The notes: generated by a model from the letters alone, not told the origin. Positions 26,823 through 35,714 are shown, numbered from the stretch's first letter. The stretch is 64,000 nt of DNA from Shimia sp. Alg240-R146 (GCF_947331465.1 NZ_CAMZOK010000002.1:1240001-1304000); one strand, 5' to 3'. Numbers and translations are program-made.

Positions 26823-27454
26823 CAGACCCGCACCTCCACCACAGGCACGCTTGGCACGTCCCCGGCCTTGAAACTCGCCACACTGGTTTGAATATGGTCC
26901 GTGTCAAATCGAACCGGCACGTCGAACTCGTATCCGGCGGTGATTTCCCGATCCGCATTTGGCGGATGATCAAACGTGACAATTCCACTGCTCACGTCGA
27001 CGTCGAAATCCAGGCTCTCGCGCAATTCGTCTCCGGCGATGCCAATCTTTACCGACCCCGCCACCGGCTTTAAAATCGGGCGGGCATAGCTGTGATCGCC
27101 GGAGCGATAGGTCTTCATCAATTGAAACTGGGCGGTGACATCGTCTCCAATCGCAATCACCTGATCTCGGTAATCGATATCGGCAGATGCAACACAACTG
27201 CGATGGTCAGACCAGTCTTTCCAGCGAAACCCATGCAATTTTCCGTGGCGCGCTTCAAAAAACGCAATCAACGCCTCCACATCATCCAGAGACCGCATCC
27301 CTACACCCGCGTCATAACGCCGGCGAGAGTGTGCCCAGGGAGAATTGCGTTCCTCAAACCCGTTGACCAGCGTCACAATCTCTGTGCGCCGCTCTGGTCC
27401 ACCGACCGAGCCAAAGCTCAGATTGGCCGGAAATCGTACCTCGTGAAATCCCAT
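26822..27454 (-). CDS. GTA g12, distal tail protein (DUF2460)
   Basis: A 210-residue DUF2460 protein, recognised from FHEVRFPANLSFGSVGGPERRTEIV at the N-terminus and the HGFRWKDWSDH segment. It equals RcGTA g12, the distal tail protein that joins the tail tube to the hub. Overlaps g13 by one base (TGATG). Confidence 0.94.
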   Translation of the reverse strand: MGFHEVRFPANLSFGSVGGPERRTEIVTLVNGFEERNSPWAHSRRRYDAGVGMRSLDDVEALIAFFEARHGKLHGFRWKDWSDHRSCVASADIDYRDQVIAIGDDVTAQFQLMKTYRSGDHSYARPILKPVAGSVKIGIAGDELRESLDFDVDVSSGIVTFDHPPNADREITAGYEFDVPVRFDTDHIQTSVASFKAGDVPSVPVVEVRV

Positions 27455-27465
27455 GGCCTCATCTC

Positions 27466-28119
27466 CTATCTGTTGCGCTGAGCACGCCCCAAGGCGCGGC
27501 TCATCTGTGTGGCGATCTGACCCTGAGAACGTCGGAACCCGTCTGCATCAGGCGTGGTGATGTTCATAACAACGCTCACAGATCCACCGCCTGCCCCACT
27601 TCGCACGCCAAGCTTGCCATCACTGCCGCGCGCAAGTGGCATGATCGCTTCGGGACCGGCTTCGCCCATCAGGCCAAGACCGCCCCGCATTGGAAAAGCA
27701 ACGGGGCCGGACACCACACCGCCGTTCGCAAATGGCTGCACCCGCCCTTGCGAGAAACTGGCCCCGTCGGCAAACGGGAAAATTCCGCCCAACAAGCCGC
27801 CCACAGCGCCAGAAATCAGCCCACCCACTTGATCCGTCACCGGTTTCATCGCAGCCCGATAGGTGGCGTCAATCATGGTTTTCGCTAGCGTTTCCAACGC
27901 GTCAGACAGGTTTTTCCCGTCAAACACCAAACCGTCAAACGCCTTGCGCAACCCTCGGCTAATGCCTTTATCCAGCGCGGCCACGTCTGTACCCGTCGCC
28001 GCCAAAGACGCCCGCATTTGTTGCAGTTCGCCGTCAAATCCCGACACAACCGCGCTCGCGTCGCCCAGTGTTACTTCCAAAGCCTCGATTTGCATCTCAA
28101 GTCCGTCGATCTCATCCAT
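27466..28119 (-). CDS. GTA g11, tape measure protein
   Basis: A 217-residue short tail tape-measure protein. The N-terminus is helical; the middle has glycine-rich hydrophobic stretches (GGLISGAVGGLLGGIFPFADG) and GEAGPEAIMPLARG, a signature of phage tape-measure C-terminal regions. Its small size fits the short GTA tail. It starts inside the end of g10.1. Confidence 0.92.
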   Translation of the reverse strand: MDEIDGLEMQIEALEVTLGDASAVVSGFDGELQQMRASLAATGTDVAALDKGISRGLRKAFDGLVFDGKNLSDALETLAKTMIDATYRAAMKPVTDQVGGLISGAVGGLLGGIFPFADGASFSQGRVQPFANGGVVSGPVAFPMRGGLGLMGEAGPEAIMPLARGSDGKLGVRSGAGGGSVSVVMNITTPDADGFRRSQGQIATQMSRALGRAQRNR

Positions 28120-28321
28120 CGCCCGATCCCTCCATGTCTGTTTTATCCGGAAACGCCGTCATCAATGCCTGAAACCGGTCTCGGCTCAGCGCGGCCCCCG
28201 ACCCGTTGGCGCCCACCAAAACGCCAAACTCAACCGGCGTAAGCGCCCAAAACTCCTCAGGGCACAGCCGGCATTGCCGCATGGCGCAGCCCAACAAACT
28301 TCCCCAATCAAATCCGCTCAT
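28112..28321 (-). CDS. GTA g10.1, tail assembly chaperone part
   Basis: A 69-residue protein with the TIGR02216-type pattern (FDWGSLLGCAMRQCRLCPEEFWALTPVEF), matching rcc01693 of RcGTA. It probably works with g10 as a tail assembly chaperone, like the G/GT proteins of lambda. It overlaps g10 upstream (ATGA) and g11 downstream. Confidence 0.9.
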   Translation of the reverse strand: MSGFDWGSLLGCAMRQCRLCPEEFWALTPVEFGVLVGANGSGAALSRDRFQALMTAFPDKTDMEGSGDG

Positions 28322-28659
28322 GTGCCGCCTTCACCGGGCAGACTAAACGCCCGCGCCAACAGCACCGCTGCCGCCCGTGCCGCCTCTAGTGGCCCACCAC
28401 CGATTTCTGCATTGGCCAGATCGCCCGCTGTGCCTTGCCAGCCACCGCCACGAAGCCCCGCCAGGATCAACGCGCTCACATCGCGTGCCGAAAAGCCTCG
28501 CGCCTCAAACCGCTCAACCAAAGCCACCAAACTGTCGGCACCCAGCTGGTGTTCCAGCTCCGCAAGTGCGCCCAATGTCAGCTTCATCACATGACGCGCA
28601 CCATCCAATTCGATCGCCACTTCTCCGGCCCAGGGATTGGCCATCTCAGGCTGCCACAA
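28318..28659 (-). CDS. GTA g10, tail assembly chaperone
   Basis: A 113-residue protein of the GTA TAC family (ANPWAGEVAIELDGARHVMKLTLGALAELE at the N-terminus). Equivalent to rcc01692 of RcGTA. It lies between the tail tube gene and g10.1 with overlaps on both sides. Confidence 0.91.
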   Translation of the reverse strand: MWQPEMANPWAGEVAIELDGARHVMKLTLGALAELEHQLGADSLVALVERFEARGFSARDVSALILAGLRGGGWQGTAGDLANAEIGGGPLEAARAAAVLLARAFSLPGEGGT

Positions 28660-29059
28660 ATGTCAGCACGCCAGCGGATGACAACGACAACTCATAGGTT
28701 GCCTCGCCATTGTGGCTGCCCGCATATTCGATCGCAGCGATCTGAAATGGCCCTTCCACAGTGCCAAAATCCGGAATGATCACCTGAAAATCAGGAGTCT
28801 CCCCGTCAAAGAATATCTGGCGGGCGCGCTCATCTGTGCTGGCGTCCTTAAACACACCCGATCCGCTGATCGAAGCGGCTTTCACTCCTGCACCGCTTAG
28901 CAATTCCCGCCACCCGCCTTGGCTTTCAAGCGACGTCACATCGACGGTTTCTGCGTTAAAGCTAATCCGTGTGGCGCGCAGTCCTGCCACAGTCTCAAAC
29001 TGACCGTCACCGGTCAAATCCACCTTGATCAAAAGATCCTTGCCGTTCTGAGCACCCAT
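28646..29059 (-). CDS. GTA g9, major tail tube protein
   Basis: A 137-residue major tail protein: MGAQNGKDLLIKVD, TRISFNAETVDVTSLESQGGWRELL and the final AGVLTFVAA fit the TIGR02126 family and RcGTA g9. It forms the tail tube. A longer open frame exists but the ATG at 29059 is the family start and follows a GGAGACGGAC stretch. Confidence 0.94.
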   Translation of the reverse strand: MGAQNGKDLLIKVDLTGDGQFETVAGLRATRISFNAETVDVTSLESQGGWRELLSGAGVKAASISGSGVFKDASTDERARQIFFDGETPDFQVIIPDFGTVEGPFQIAAIEYAGSHNGEATYELSLSSAGVLTFVAA

Positions 29060-29075
29060 TGTCCGTCTCCGTCTT

Positions 29076-29492
29076 TTAAGGTTGCATGTCTTCGATCCGC
29101 GCCCGAAACCGCAGATCGATCCGGCGCAGGTTTGCGCTTGTGTCTTTGCGCGCCACTGCGCGATCAAAATTGAGGTAAACGAGCCGCCCTCGGCTAAGCG
29201 CAAGATCGGCATCCACCAAGGCGTCGCAAATAGCGCCCGCCGCCGATTTGGCGCCCGCATATCCCGCTTGATCTGCGATCACGGAGATCACAAACCGATG
29301 CTCAATACCGGCGCTGTCCTTGTCAGACCTATCCAACGCCGTTTCCTGTCCCAAACTCACGTAAAGGTTCGGCAAATTGCCCTGCGGCACGGCGTCATAG
29401 ACGGCTGTTCCCACCTCTGCGATAACGCCCACATCAGTGCTCAATCTCTCAAAGATGGCCTGTTGCAATGCCTGCGCCGCGCCATAACTCAT
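29076..29492 (-). CDS. GTA g8, tail terminator (DUF3168)
   Basis: A 138-residue DUF3168 protein (AAQALQQAIFERLSTD, then LPNLYVSLGQET) equal to RcGTA g8, which caps the tail tube at the head end. It overlaps g7 by four bases. Confidence 0.93.
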   Translation of the reverse strand: MSYGAAQALQQAIFERLSTDVGVIAEVGTAVYDAVPQGNLPNLYVSLGQETALDRSDKDSAGIEHRFVISVIADQAGYAGAKSAAGAICDALVDADLALSRGRLVYLNFDRAVARKDTSANLRRIDLRFRARIEDMQP

Positions 29493-29833
29493 GTCACAAC
29501 CTCCTCAACCGCAAGGCACTTCAGGTATCGTCCTTGAATGTCACGCTCGCTGACCGTTTGGATGGTGAACACTCGTGTGCCATCCCGAAACCTCTGTCCC
29601 GGCGCGGGGCGTTTGCTCGATCCCATCGGCGCGCCACGCACCGTGATGCGAAAACGCGACGTAGCCATAGACACATCGCCGCCATCGCGCTCACGTCCTG
29701 TCAACGCAGTCGCTTCTGCCCAAAGCGTGCCAAGCGCCTGCCAATGTCGGGCAAATCCACCCGCTCCATCAGGTGCCTGCACCGGGGCTTCCAACACAAG
29801 TTGGCGCGACAGTGTTACCGTCAGCGCACTCAT
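29489..29833 (-). CDS. GTA g7, head-tail stopper
   Basis: A 114-residue SPP1 gp16-like head-tail joining protein (LWAEATALTGRE, VFTIQTVSERD). It equals RcGTA g7 and sits between the adaptor ring and the tail terminator. Overlaps both neighbours by four bases. Confidence 0.92.
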   Translation of the reverse strand: MSALTVTLSRQLVLEAPVQAPDGAGGFARHWQALGTLWAEATALTGRERDGGDVSMATSRFRITVRGAPMGSSKRPAPGQRFRDGTRVFTIQTVSERDIQGRYLKCLAVEEVVT

Positions 29834-30429
29834 TGACCCGCCACCGCGCCAAGCCGTACCGGACGATAGCGTTCAATCAGGCTGGAAACGCCAAACGGCA
29901 TGCAGCCGCCCTGCAACGCTGTGTCATGTCGATACTCATAATAATGCGCGGCCAACATCAAAATGGCCTGCTGCAAATCGACGGGAACATCCGTCCACGC
30001 CGCGCCATAACCGGCCTCAAACCGCACCGTCGCTGTGCCACCCTCAGGGATCTGCGGCAGGCAGGCAGACGTGCTGCGCATTTGAGGCGCCTGCGTGTCC
30101 GCAATTAAGCGATAGCTGGAGGAGGCCACCACCACTTCCTCACCTGCACGATTGGTCAACGTGACCTGCGTCAGCTCTGTCACGGGAGCAACCGGTAAGG
30201 TCTGTGTTTGCGCGCTGCGCCAGGCCTCAAGGGTCCAAAAAAACGCGCGGCTTAAAAGCACCTTACCGGTGCGGGCCTCTACAGCGGACATTGCCGCGCG
30301 CAAAAAACTCTCCAGCACTGTGTCCTGCAATCCATCCTCGGCAAACCCAGTGCCAAGCCGCAGATGTTCGCGGAATTCCGCAACAGGGAGCGCCGCAACC
30401 GGCACCGAAGTCTCTTCGACCAACATCAT
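29830..30429 (-). CDS. GTA g6, head-tail connector (adaptor)
   Basis: A 199-residue connector of the phiE125 gp8/TIGR02215 type (LGTGFAEDGLQDTVLESFLRAAMSAVEARTGKV). It equals RcGTA g6, the ring that binds the portal. The 138-base gap between it and the upstream capsid gene contains a strong hairpin and no gene. Confidence 0.93.
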   Translation of the reverse strand: MMLVEETSVPVAALPVAEFREHLRLGTGFAEDGLQDTVLESFLRAAMSAVEARTGKVLLSRAFFWTLEAWRSAQTQTLPVAPVTELTQVTLTNRAGEEVVVASSSYRLIADTQAPQMRSTSACLPQIPEGGTATVRFEAGYGAAWTDVPVDLQQAILMLAAHYYEYRHDTALQGGCMPFGVSSLIERYRPVRLGAVAGQ

Positions 30430-30529
30430 GGAAACACTCCGAAAATCTCGTTACTCAAGTTTGGCACGCGACCTCACGTTGCTTGAACGCAAGGGATCCG
30501 CCAGACACCGTACAGGCACCTGACGCGCG

Positions 30530-30559
30530 CGGATCAGGCGGAAAGACCCGCCTGATCCG
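30530..30559 (-). promoter_or_regulatory. Perfect 12-bp stem-loop after the GTA capsid gene
   Basis: CGGATCAGGCGG and CCGCCTGATCCG pair perfectly around a 6-base loop, 9 bases after the capsid stop and 101 bases before g6. No T run follows on the minus strand. It could slow 3' decay or attenuate transcription so that capsid mRNA exceeds tail mRNA. This role is inference. Confidence 0.55.
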
Positions 30560-30567
30560 ACCGATCA

Positions 30568-31749
30568 TCAGCTCAATGCAAAGCGCAAAAGCTTGATCGC
30601 CGCAAAGTCACTGACATCACCGCCGATACGTTTGGTGGCGTAAAACATCACGTGCGGCTTGGCGCTGAACGGATCACGCAACACACGCAGATCAGGACGC
30701 TCTGCCACCGTGTACCCAGCTGCAAAATCACCAAAGGCAATCGCATCCGCCCCGCTGGCAATGTCAGGCATGTCTTCAGAAATCAGCACCGGATAGCCAA
30801 GCAAACGCGCTGGTTCACCAGCCGCCAAGCCATCCGACCACAAGAAACGACCATCTGCGTCCTTAAGCTTGCGCACCGCGCCCGCAGTTTTGGAATTCAT
30901 CACAAAACTGGCGTTGGCCCGATATTGCGCACCCACCGCATAGACCAGATCGATAATCGCGTCACCGCCGCCAAAATCGCCATCTACGCCAGTCGCCACA
31001 TAGCCAATGTTGCCCCAAGACCAACTCGCGTCATCCACCGACGGATGGGTCATGATGCCCATCGGCTTGTCCACACCGTCGCCATTGATAAAGGCCGCAG
31101 CCTCGGCACGGGCAAACTTGTCTGCAATACGTCCCGCCAGCCAGGCCTCGATGTCAAATGCGCTGTCGTCCAACAGGCGTTGCGACGCCTTTGGCAAAGC
31201 GGAAAGTTCATGCAACGGAATGGAAATGCGCTCGATCGTCGGCGTGCCTGTCTCGGCGGTCGGAGTAGCTTCATCTGCCCAACCTGCACCCATTTCGCTG
31301 CTATCGATCAAAACATCAAACGAGGTCGCCTCAACATTGACGACATTGGCAATCGCACGGATTGAGGCCGTGGTGTTCAACACCGATTTGATGGTCTCCG
31401 ATGTCTGCGGGTCCACCAAATACCCACCGTCGCTGTTAACGGCGCTGGACATGGCTTTGCCTTCCAATTCCAGCCCGCGCAGCCCATCATCCTCGCCGCT
31501 GCGCAGATACGCATCGAAAGCCTTCTTGTGTGGGGCATCAAAATCGGTTGCCGCTGCCAAATGTGGTCGCGCGGCCTGTACTGTTTTGCGTTCAAGCATG
31601 GTCATTCGCTCTTTCTGTTTGCTCATTTTCTCTTCAAGATTCTCTTTGAAACTCTTGAGTTCGCTTACAAAACCCGCCACCGCGGATTTCATCTCGGCCA
31701 CTGGGGACACACCTTCCCCGGTCCGAGAAATGCTCTCGGTCTTGCTCAT
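30568..31749 (-). CDS. GTA g5, HK97-fold major capsid protein
   Basis: A 393-residue HK97-type capsid protein. Residues 1-100 form a charged coiled-coil scaffold (delta domain) removed by the g4 protease in relatives; the mature coat part follows, with GGYLVDPQTSETI and FARAEAAAFINGDG as family signatures. Equal to RcGTA g5. It is 31 bases downstream of the protease gene. Confidence 0.96.
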   Translation of the reverse strand: MSKTESISRTGEGVSPVAEMKSAVAGFVSELKSFKENLEEKMSKQKERMTMLERKTVQAARPHLAAATDFDAPHKKAFDAYLRSGEDDGLRGLELEGKAMSSAVNSDGGYLVDPQTSETIKSVLNTTASIRAIANVVNVEATSFDVLIDSSEMGAGWADEATPTAETGTPTIERISIPLHELSALPKASQRLLDDSAFDIEAWLAGRIADKFARAEAAAFINGDGVDKPMGIMTHPSVDDASWSWGNIGYVATGVDGDFGGGDAIIDLVYAVGAQYRANASFVMNSKTAGAVRKLKDADGRFLWSDGLAAGEPARLLGYPVLISEDMPDIASGADAIAFGDFAAGYTVAERPDLRVLRDPFSAKPHVMFYATKRIGGDVSDFAAIKLLRFALS

Positions 31750-31780
31750 CAGCTTGTTCCCGTCTTTGGTTAGCGACGCC

Positions 31781-32332
31781 CTAGTTTGGCGTCAGTTCTC
31801 GGCGCGCGTCATCAAAGACCACGGCCAGATCTCGCAAGTCGTCCGTCGGAGTTTCCTCCTTCGCCGCCACCCGCGCACTGGGCAACATCGGGAAGGTCAC
31901 CAGCGACACCTCCCAAAGGTCCAGTTCCTGCAAGAGCCTTTCGCCCTTATCGCCTTTTGTGGCGCGCACAGTGCGATACCCGATGGATAAGCCGTCAATC
32001 GCCCCGGCTTCGATCAGAGCCGCCGCCTCGCGCCCTTTGACCACATCCGTCAAGAGCCGTCCTTTGACCCACAAACCACGCGCGTCTTCGCGCACCTCGT
32101 CCCAAATCCCGATTGGCTGCGCAGGGTCATGCTGCCACAACATTTTCACAGACCGGCCCGAACGCTTCAGCGCCTCAAGGGATGCTGCATAGGCGCCTTT
32201 GCGCACCACATCCCCGCCCCGATCGCTCGTGCCAAAAAGCGACGCATAGCCCTCAATTTTTGTGCCATCTGCCACCGACAACCCATCGCCAAACCGCGCG
32301 AACTTGCGCTCCAATTCCATGTCTTTCGCCAT
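31781..32332 (-). CDS. GTA g4, prohead protease
   Basis: A 183-residue HK97-family (U35) prohead protease. The catalytic histidine is in MLWQHDP and the serine in DGLSIGYR, with the EVSLVTFPM strand after it. It processes the capsid protein encoded just downstream. Equal to RcGTA g4. Confidence 0.95.
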   Translation of the reverse strand: MAKDMELERKFARFGDGLSVADGTKIEGYASLFGTSDRGGDVVRKGAYAASLEALKRSGRSVKMLWQHDPAQPIGIWDEVREDARGLWVKGRLLTDVVKGREAAALIEAGAIDGLSIGYRTVRATKGDKGERLLQELDLWEVSLVTFPMLPSARVAAKEETPTDDLRDLAVVFDDARRELTPN

Positions 32333-32354
32333 GCTATTTCCCTTCTCCGCCCGA

Positions 32355-32582
32355 TCAGGGCGTCACCCCCAATACCGATTGAAACGCTTGCGCGAGGATC
32401 ACGGCCACCACGCCGTAAACCGTCAGCCAAAGCCGCCTCTCCAACCGCTCAATCGCAGTCTCAATCTTGTCCAACCGCCTGTTCAGGCTATCAAACTGCA
32501 ACTTCGCGACCCGCTCATGCGCCTCAAGGCGCAGTCCTGGCGCACAATCAAACGCCTCAAACCCAACCCGATGTTCACTCAT
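32355..32582 (-). CDS. GTA g3.5, small head-formation protein
   Basis: A 75-residue protein with a coiled coil (LEAHERVAKLQFDSLNRRLDKIETAIERLERR) followed by one transmembrane-like helix (LWLTVYGVVAVILAQAF). It fits rcc01685 (g3.5) of RcGTA in position, size and layout. The ATG at 32582 overlaps the portal gene stop; another ATG two codons earlier is possible. It may help prohead assembly at the membrane. Confidence 0.8.
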   Translation of the reverse strand: MSEHRVGFEAFDCAPGLRLEAHERVAKLQFDSLNRRLDKIETAIERLERRLWLTVYGVVAVILAQAFQSVLGVTP

Positions 32583-33753
32583 CCGCATCGCCCTGCAACG
32601 GCGGCAAGCCCAACAGCGCCCGTTTTTCTGCCTCGCTGAGAAAATCTGCCTCTGCCACGCGCGCCCATTGCGCATCCCGCTCCCCGGCAAGCGCCGGCAC
32701 TTGGTCCAGATCTGGTTTCAGGGTGACCTCTTCACCGACATATCCCGCCAGCCAATCCCCAACGGTCGCCGCCACACGCGTTGCCAGCGGCAACACCGTA
32801 AGCCGGAAAAAGGCCCGATGCGCCTCTTGGTAATTCGCATAAGTCGCGTCCCCTTGAATACCCAGCAGCATCGGTGGCACCCCAAACGCCAAGGCAATTT
32901 CCCGCGCCGCAGTTTCCTTGGTCTTTTGAAACTCCATGTCGCTTGGGGAAAACCCCATTGGCTTCCAATCCAATCCGCCTTCCAACAACATCGGACGCCC
33001 CGCATTGCGCGCGCCCTGATGGTGGCTTTCCATTTCGCCAATCAACCGGTCGTATTGATCCGCGCTCAGGCTGCCCTGCCCCTCGGCTCCGCGATATACA
33101 ATCGCACCGCTAGGGCGCGCCGCATTGTCGAGAAGCGCCTTGGACCACCGCGACGCGCTGTTGTGCACGTCAATCGCCATCGCCGCAGCCTGCAGCGGAG
33201 AAAATCCATAATGATCGTCTTGCGGATGAAACGCCTTGATGTGGCAGATCAGCGAACGCTCGCCCACATCAAACCGGTGTTTGCGCGCGCCAACGGCATA
33301 TTCATAACCCACTGGCCAGCCATCTGCGCCGGGCACTACGTTCATGCGGTCCGACCGCAGCACATGCAACTCCAACGGCGCGCCTTCAGCTCCGCCAACC
33401 GCCTCAACATAGCCATTGCCCGACAACAGAAGCTGACTGTAGAGCGCCTCAAAAAGTTCGGCGCGGCCTTGTGCCATATTCGGCGAGCGTATCAACGCCA
33501 ATAAGGGGTGTGCCTCAAACCTCTCGCTGGCATTCTGCAGCACCAGAGGCAATGCCGCAGCCGCTTCGGCAATCAGCTTGACCGACCGAAATCCGACAGG
33601 GTTTCCTGCGAACCCTGAACGCGTCAACGACACCGTGTCGCGAGGGCTCCAAGCGACACGACCCGCGCCGTGCCACGCCATAACTGGCCCCGTTGCGCTG
33701 GCCTTTGTGTCTGGTGCCGTCGCCGTCTCGCGCCGTAGAAAATCCAATAACAT
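32575..33753 (-). CDS. GTA g3, portal protein
   Basis: A 392-residue HK97-type portal protein (LTRSGFAGNPVGFRSVKLIAEAAAALPL, then HIKAFHPQDDHYGFSPL and FGVPPMLLGIQGDATYANYQEA). It forms the DNA entry ring. The frame is open further upstream; the ATG at 33753 follows a GGGAG site and fits the family. A gap of 154 bases separates it from the terminase gene and holds no gene that I can see. Confidence 0.95.
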   Translation of the reverse strand: MLLDFLRRETATAPDTKASATGPVMAWHGAGRVAWSPRDTVSLTRSGFAGNPVGFRSVKLIAEAAAALPLVLQNASERFEAHPLLALIRSPNMAQGRAELFEALYSQLLLSGNGYVEAVGGAEGAPLELHVLRSDRMNVVPGADGWPVGYEYAVGARKHRFDVGERSLICHIKAFHPQDDHYGFSPLQAAAMAIDVHNSASRWSKALLDNAARPSGAIVYRGAEGQGSLSADQYDRLIGEMESHHQGARNAGRPMLLEGGLDWKPMGFSPSDMEFQKTKETAAREIALAFGVPPMLLGIQGDATYANYQEAHRAFFRLTVLPLATRVAATVGDWLAGYVGEEVTLKPDLDQVPALAGERDAQWARVAEADFLSEAEKRALLGLPPLQGDADE

Positions 33754-33907
33754 CCCGTGCCGCTCCCGCCTGAAATCGCCTGCCGAGCCAATCGCTCTTT
33801 GTGGTCTCAAATCCTGTGTCCGCTTTGGACAAGAACAGTTATCCAACCTTTTTCTTAAATTGTGCCCATCCCGGCGCACGGTCCCCGTTGCGCCTTGTTT
33901 TTAGAAA

Positions 33908-35338
33908 TCAAAGCGCTCGCATCCTTGGGCGGCGCCAGCTCGCAGCCGGTTCAATCACCAATTCTGTCAAAGCCCAAACCAGCGCGTCCACCCGATCTGG
34001 ACTGCCTTTGCCGTCAAACCCTTGCGCCGTCATCGCGCACATCTGATCTTCCAAGTCGTCCAGATCCCGCAGATGCGCGACCCGCCCCTGCTCATAAAGC
34101 GCCGCCACAGGCTCCGCCCGCGCCACCTTTCCGCGCGTGGCCCGCACGGCTTTGAACGGAACCAACGGGTCAATTTGGTTTATGACGGATTGCACCAAAT
34201 CCCCGCCTTGATTGACCTCCGCCACCAACCGCTCTGCACCCCAAGCCTCCATCGCCGCCAGCGCGACCCGTGCCCAGGCATCCGGCGTGGCCGCCCGAAC
34301 GGTTGCATCATCCAGCACCACCGCCCGCCAGTTTTGCACAGGTCCCTTGGCGATCACGCCCGCCACCACAATGCCGCACGCATCCGAGCCCGCGTGACCG
34401 GTGACCGGTGGATCCACGGCTACAACAATACGGTCCAACTCAGGGACCTCCGCCAATCGGCCTGCATCCAATGACTCCCGCCGCCACAACGCGCCCTCTC
34501 TGTCTTCCAAAAGATGCCCGTCAAGTTCCTGTCGCCCCAGCCGCGTGCCCTCATAGCGCGCCCGTACCTCTTCAAGAAAACTCTGGGCTAGATTGGCCCG
34601 GTTGGCCTCGGTCGGCGCCGACGACGTCACTGTGCTTGGCGCCTTTAGCAACGCTTTCAACACCCCGACATTGCGCGGAGTGGTCGTCACGCATTGCTGT
34701 GGATGTTCCCCTAGCCGCAACCCAAACTGCAACTGATCCCACGTCGCTTGTCCATTGCGCCACTTTGCCAATTCATCCACCCAAGCCGCGTCAAACTGCG
34801 GCCCGCGCAACCCTTCGGGGTCATGCGCAGAAAACGCCTGCGCCACCGCGCCGTTCGGCCAAACAAGCCGCTTGCGACCAGCCTCCCATACCGGACGCCG
34901 ATCCGGCGGAGAACAGGCCAAAATCCCACTCTCGCCAAACACCATCACCTCACGGACTTGGTCAATGGTCTCCCCAACAAGGGCCACCCGTCGCGCTGCG
35001 CCAGCATCCAGTGGACCTGCGCCCTCAACCTTGCTGCGCACCCATTCCGCGCCTGCTCTGGTTTTGCCCGCTCCGCGCCCTCCAAGGATCACCCAACTCT
35101 TCCACGCACCTTCTGGCGGCAATTGATGGGGCAACGCCCAGAAATCAAACAGGAACGGCAGCGCCAACAACTCGTCTTCACTCAGGTCGTCCAGGAACTC
35201 GGCTTGAGTCTCGGCAGTCTCTGAGGCGATCCAAGCGGCACCGGATCGAAGATCTTGCGCGTTCGAAGTCGAGGTCTGGTCCGCCACGGCCCGCACCGGT
35301 TCTGAGGTTGCGTTTTTCAATGTCACTCTCCGCTTCAA
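33908..35338 (-). CDS. GTA g2, large terminase (packaging ATPase-nuclease)
   Basis: A terminase large subunit of up to 476 residues. Walker A is GGRGAGKT, Walker B is in AWVDE, and the C-terminal nuclease part has acidic residues in VVAVDPPVTGH and RLVAEVNQGGD. It packages random host DNA headfuls. The start is uncertain: the longest reading begins with TTG at 35338, GTG codons occur at 35326, 35296 and 35287, and no ATG is found before Walker A. Every candidate lies inside g1, so the two genes overlap by at least about 100 bases. Confidence 0.95.
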   Translation of the reverse strand: MKRRVTLKNATSEPVRAVADQTSTSNAQDLRSGAAWIASETAETQAEFLDDLSEDELLALPFLFDFWALPHQLPPEGAWKSWVILGGRGAGKTRAGAEWVRSKVEGAGPLDAGAARRVALVGETIDQVREVMVFGESGILACSPPDRRPVWEAGRKRLVWPNGAVAQAFSAHDPEGLRGPQFDAAWVDELAKWRNGQATWDQLQFGLRLGEHPQQCVTTTPRNVGVLKALLKAPSTVTSSAPTEANRANLAQSFLEEVRARYEGTRLGRQELDGHLLEDREGALWRRESLDAGRLAEVPELDRIVVAVDPPVTGHAGSDACGIVVAGVIAKGPVQNWRAVVLDDATVRAATPDAWARVALAAMEAWGAERLVAEVNQGGDLVQSVINQIDPLVPFKAVRATRGKVARAEPVAALYEQGRVAHLRDLDDLEDQMCAMTAQGFDGKGSPDRVDALVWALTELVIEPAASWRRPRMRAL

Positions 35339-35528
35339 TTGCCATGCGAATGCACTGGCGCACTTCGTTCAAAATCTGCCCGGCGTTGCCCGGCAGAGTC
35401 GCACCCACAGACTGAAGCTGGGTGCACATCCCAATGAGGTCGTCAGTTGCGGATCGCAGCGCGTCTTTGACGGCTGCGATCTCAGGGTCCAGCGCCAAAT
35501 CGGTTTTTGGCGTGTATGTGGGGGTCAT
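35178..35528 (-). CDS. GTA g1, small terminase
   Basis: A 116-residue helical protein, ALDPEIAAVKDALRSATDDLIGMCTQLQSVG and a second helix to about residue 72, matching RcGTA g1 (TerS) in place and layout. The C-terminal 40 residues are Arg/Asp-rich and low-complexity and are encoded in the overlap with g2. TerS passes DNA to the large terminase. First gene of the cluster, 50 bases after the mltG terminator, so the GTA promoter must be very close or lie within that region. Confidence 0.85.
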   Translation of the reverse strand: MTPTYTPKTDLALDPEIAAVKDALRSATDDLIGMCTQLQSVGATLPGNAGQILNEVRQCIRMAIEAESDIEKRNLRTGAGRGGPDLDFERARSSIRCRLDRLRDCRDSSRVPGRPE

Positions 35529-35577
35529 ATGGGTTCATACCTCTCATGCGTGGCGTCCCCTCCGCACAAGAAACACG

Positions 35578-35610
35578 AAAAAAGCGGCTCCGGATGATCC
35601 GAAGCCGCTT
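35578..35610 (-). terminator. Intrinsic terminator between mltG and the GTA cluster
   Basis: AAGCGGCT-C-CGGAT pairs with ATCCG-A-AGCCGCTT around one base and is followed on the minus strand by six T. It separates the fab-mltG transcript from the GTA operon. Confidence 0.88.
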
Positions 35611-35714
35611 GTCGTGGTTTCCTGCATCATGGATCAAACCATGACACGTCTAAAACATTCAAATTTTGAGCAGGTTACTGCGTAGATCGCTGGCCGCCAG
35701 CACAAAGCAACACC

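Noticed and set aside
33754-33907. Possible extra GTA gene between terminase and portal
   Set aside because: Only short frames without ribosome sites are present in the 154-base gap.
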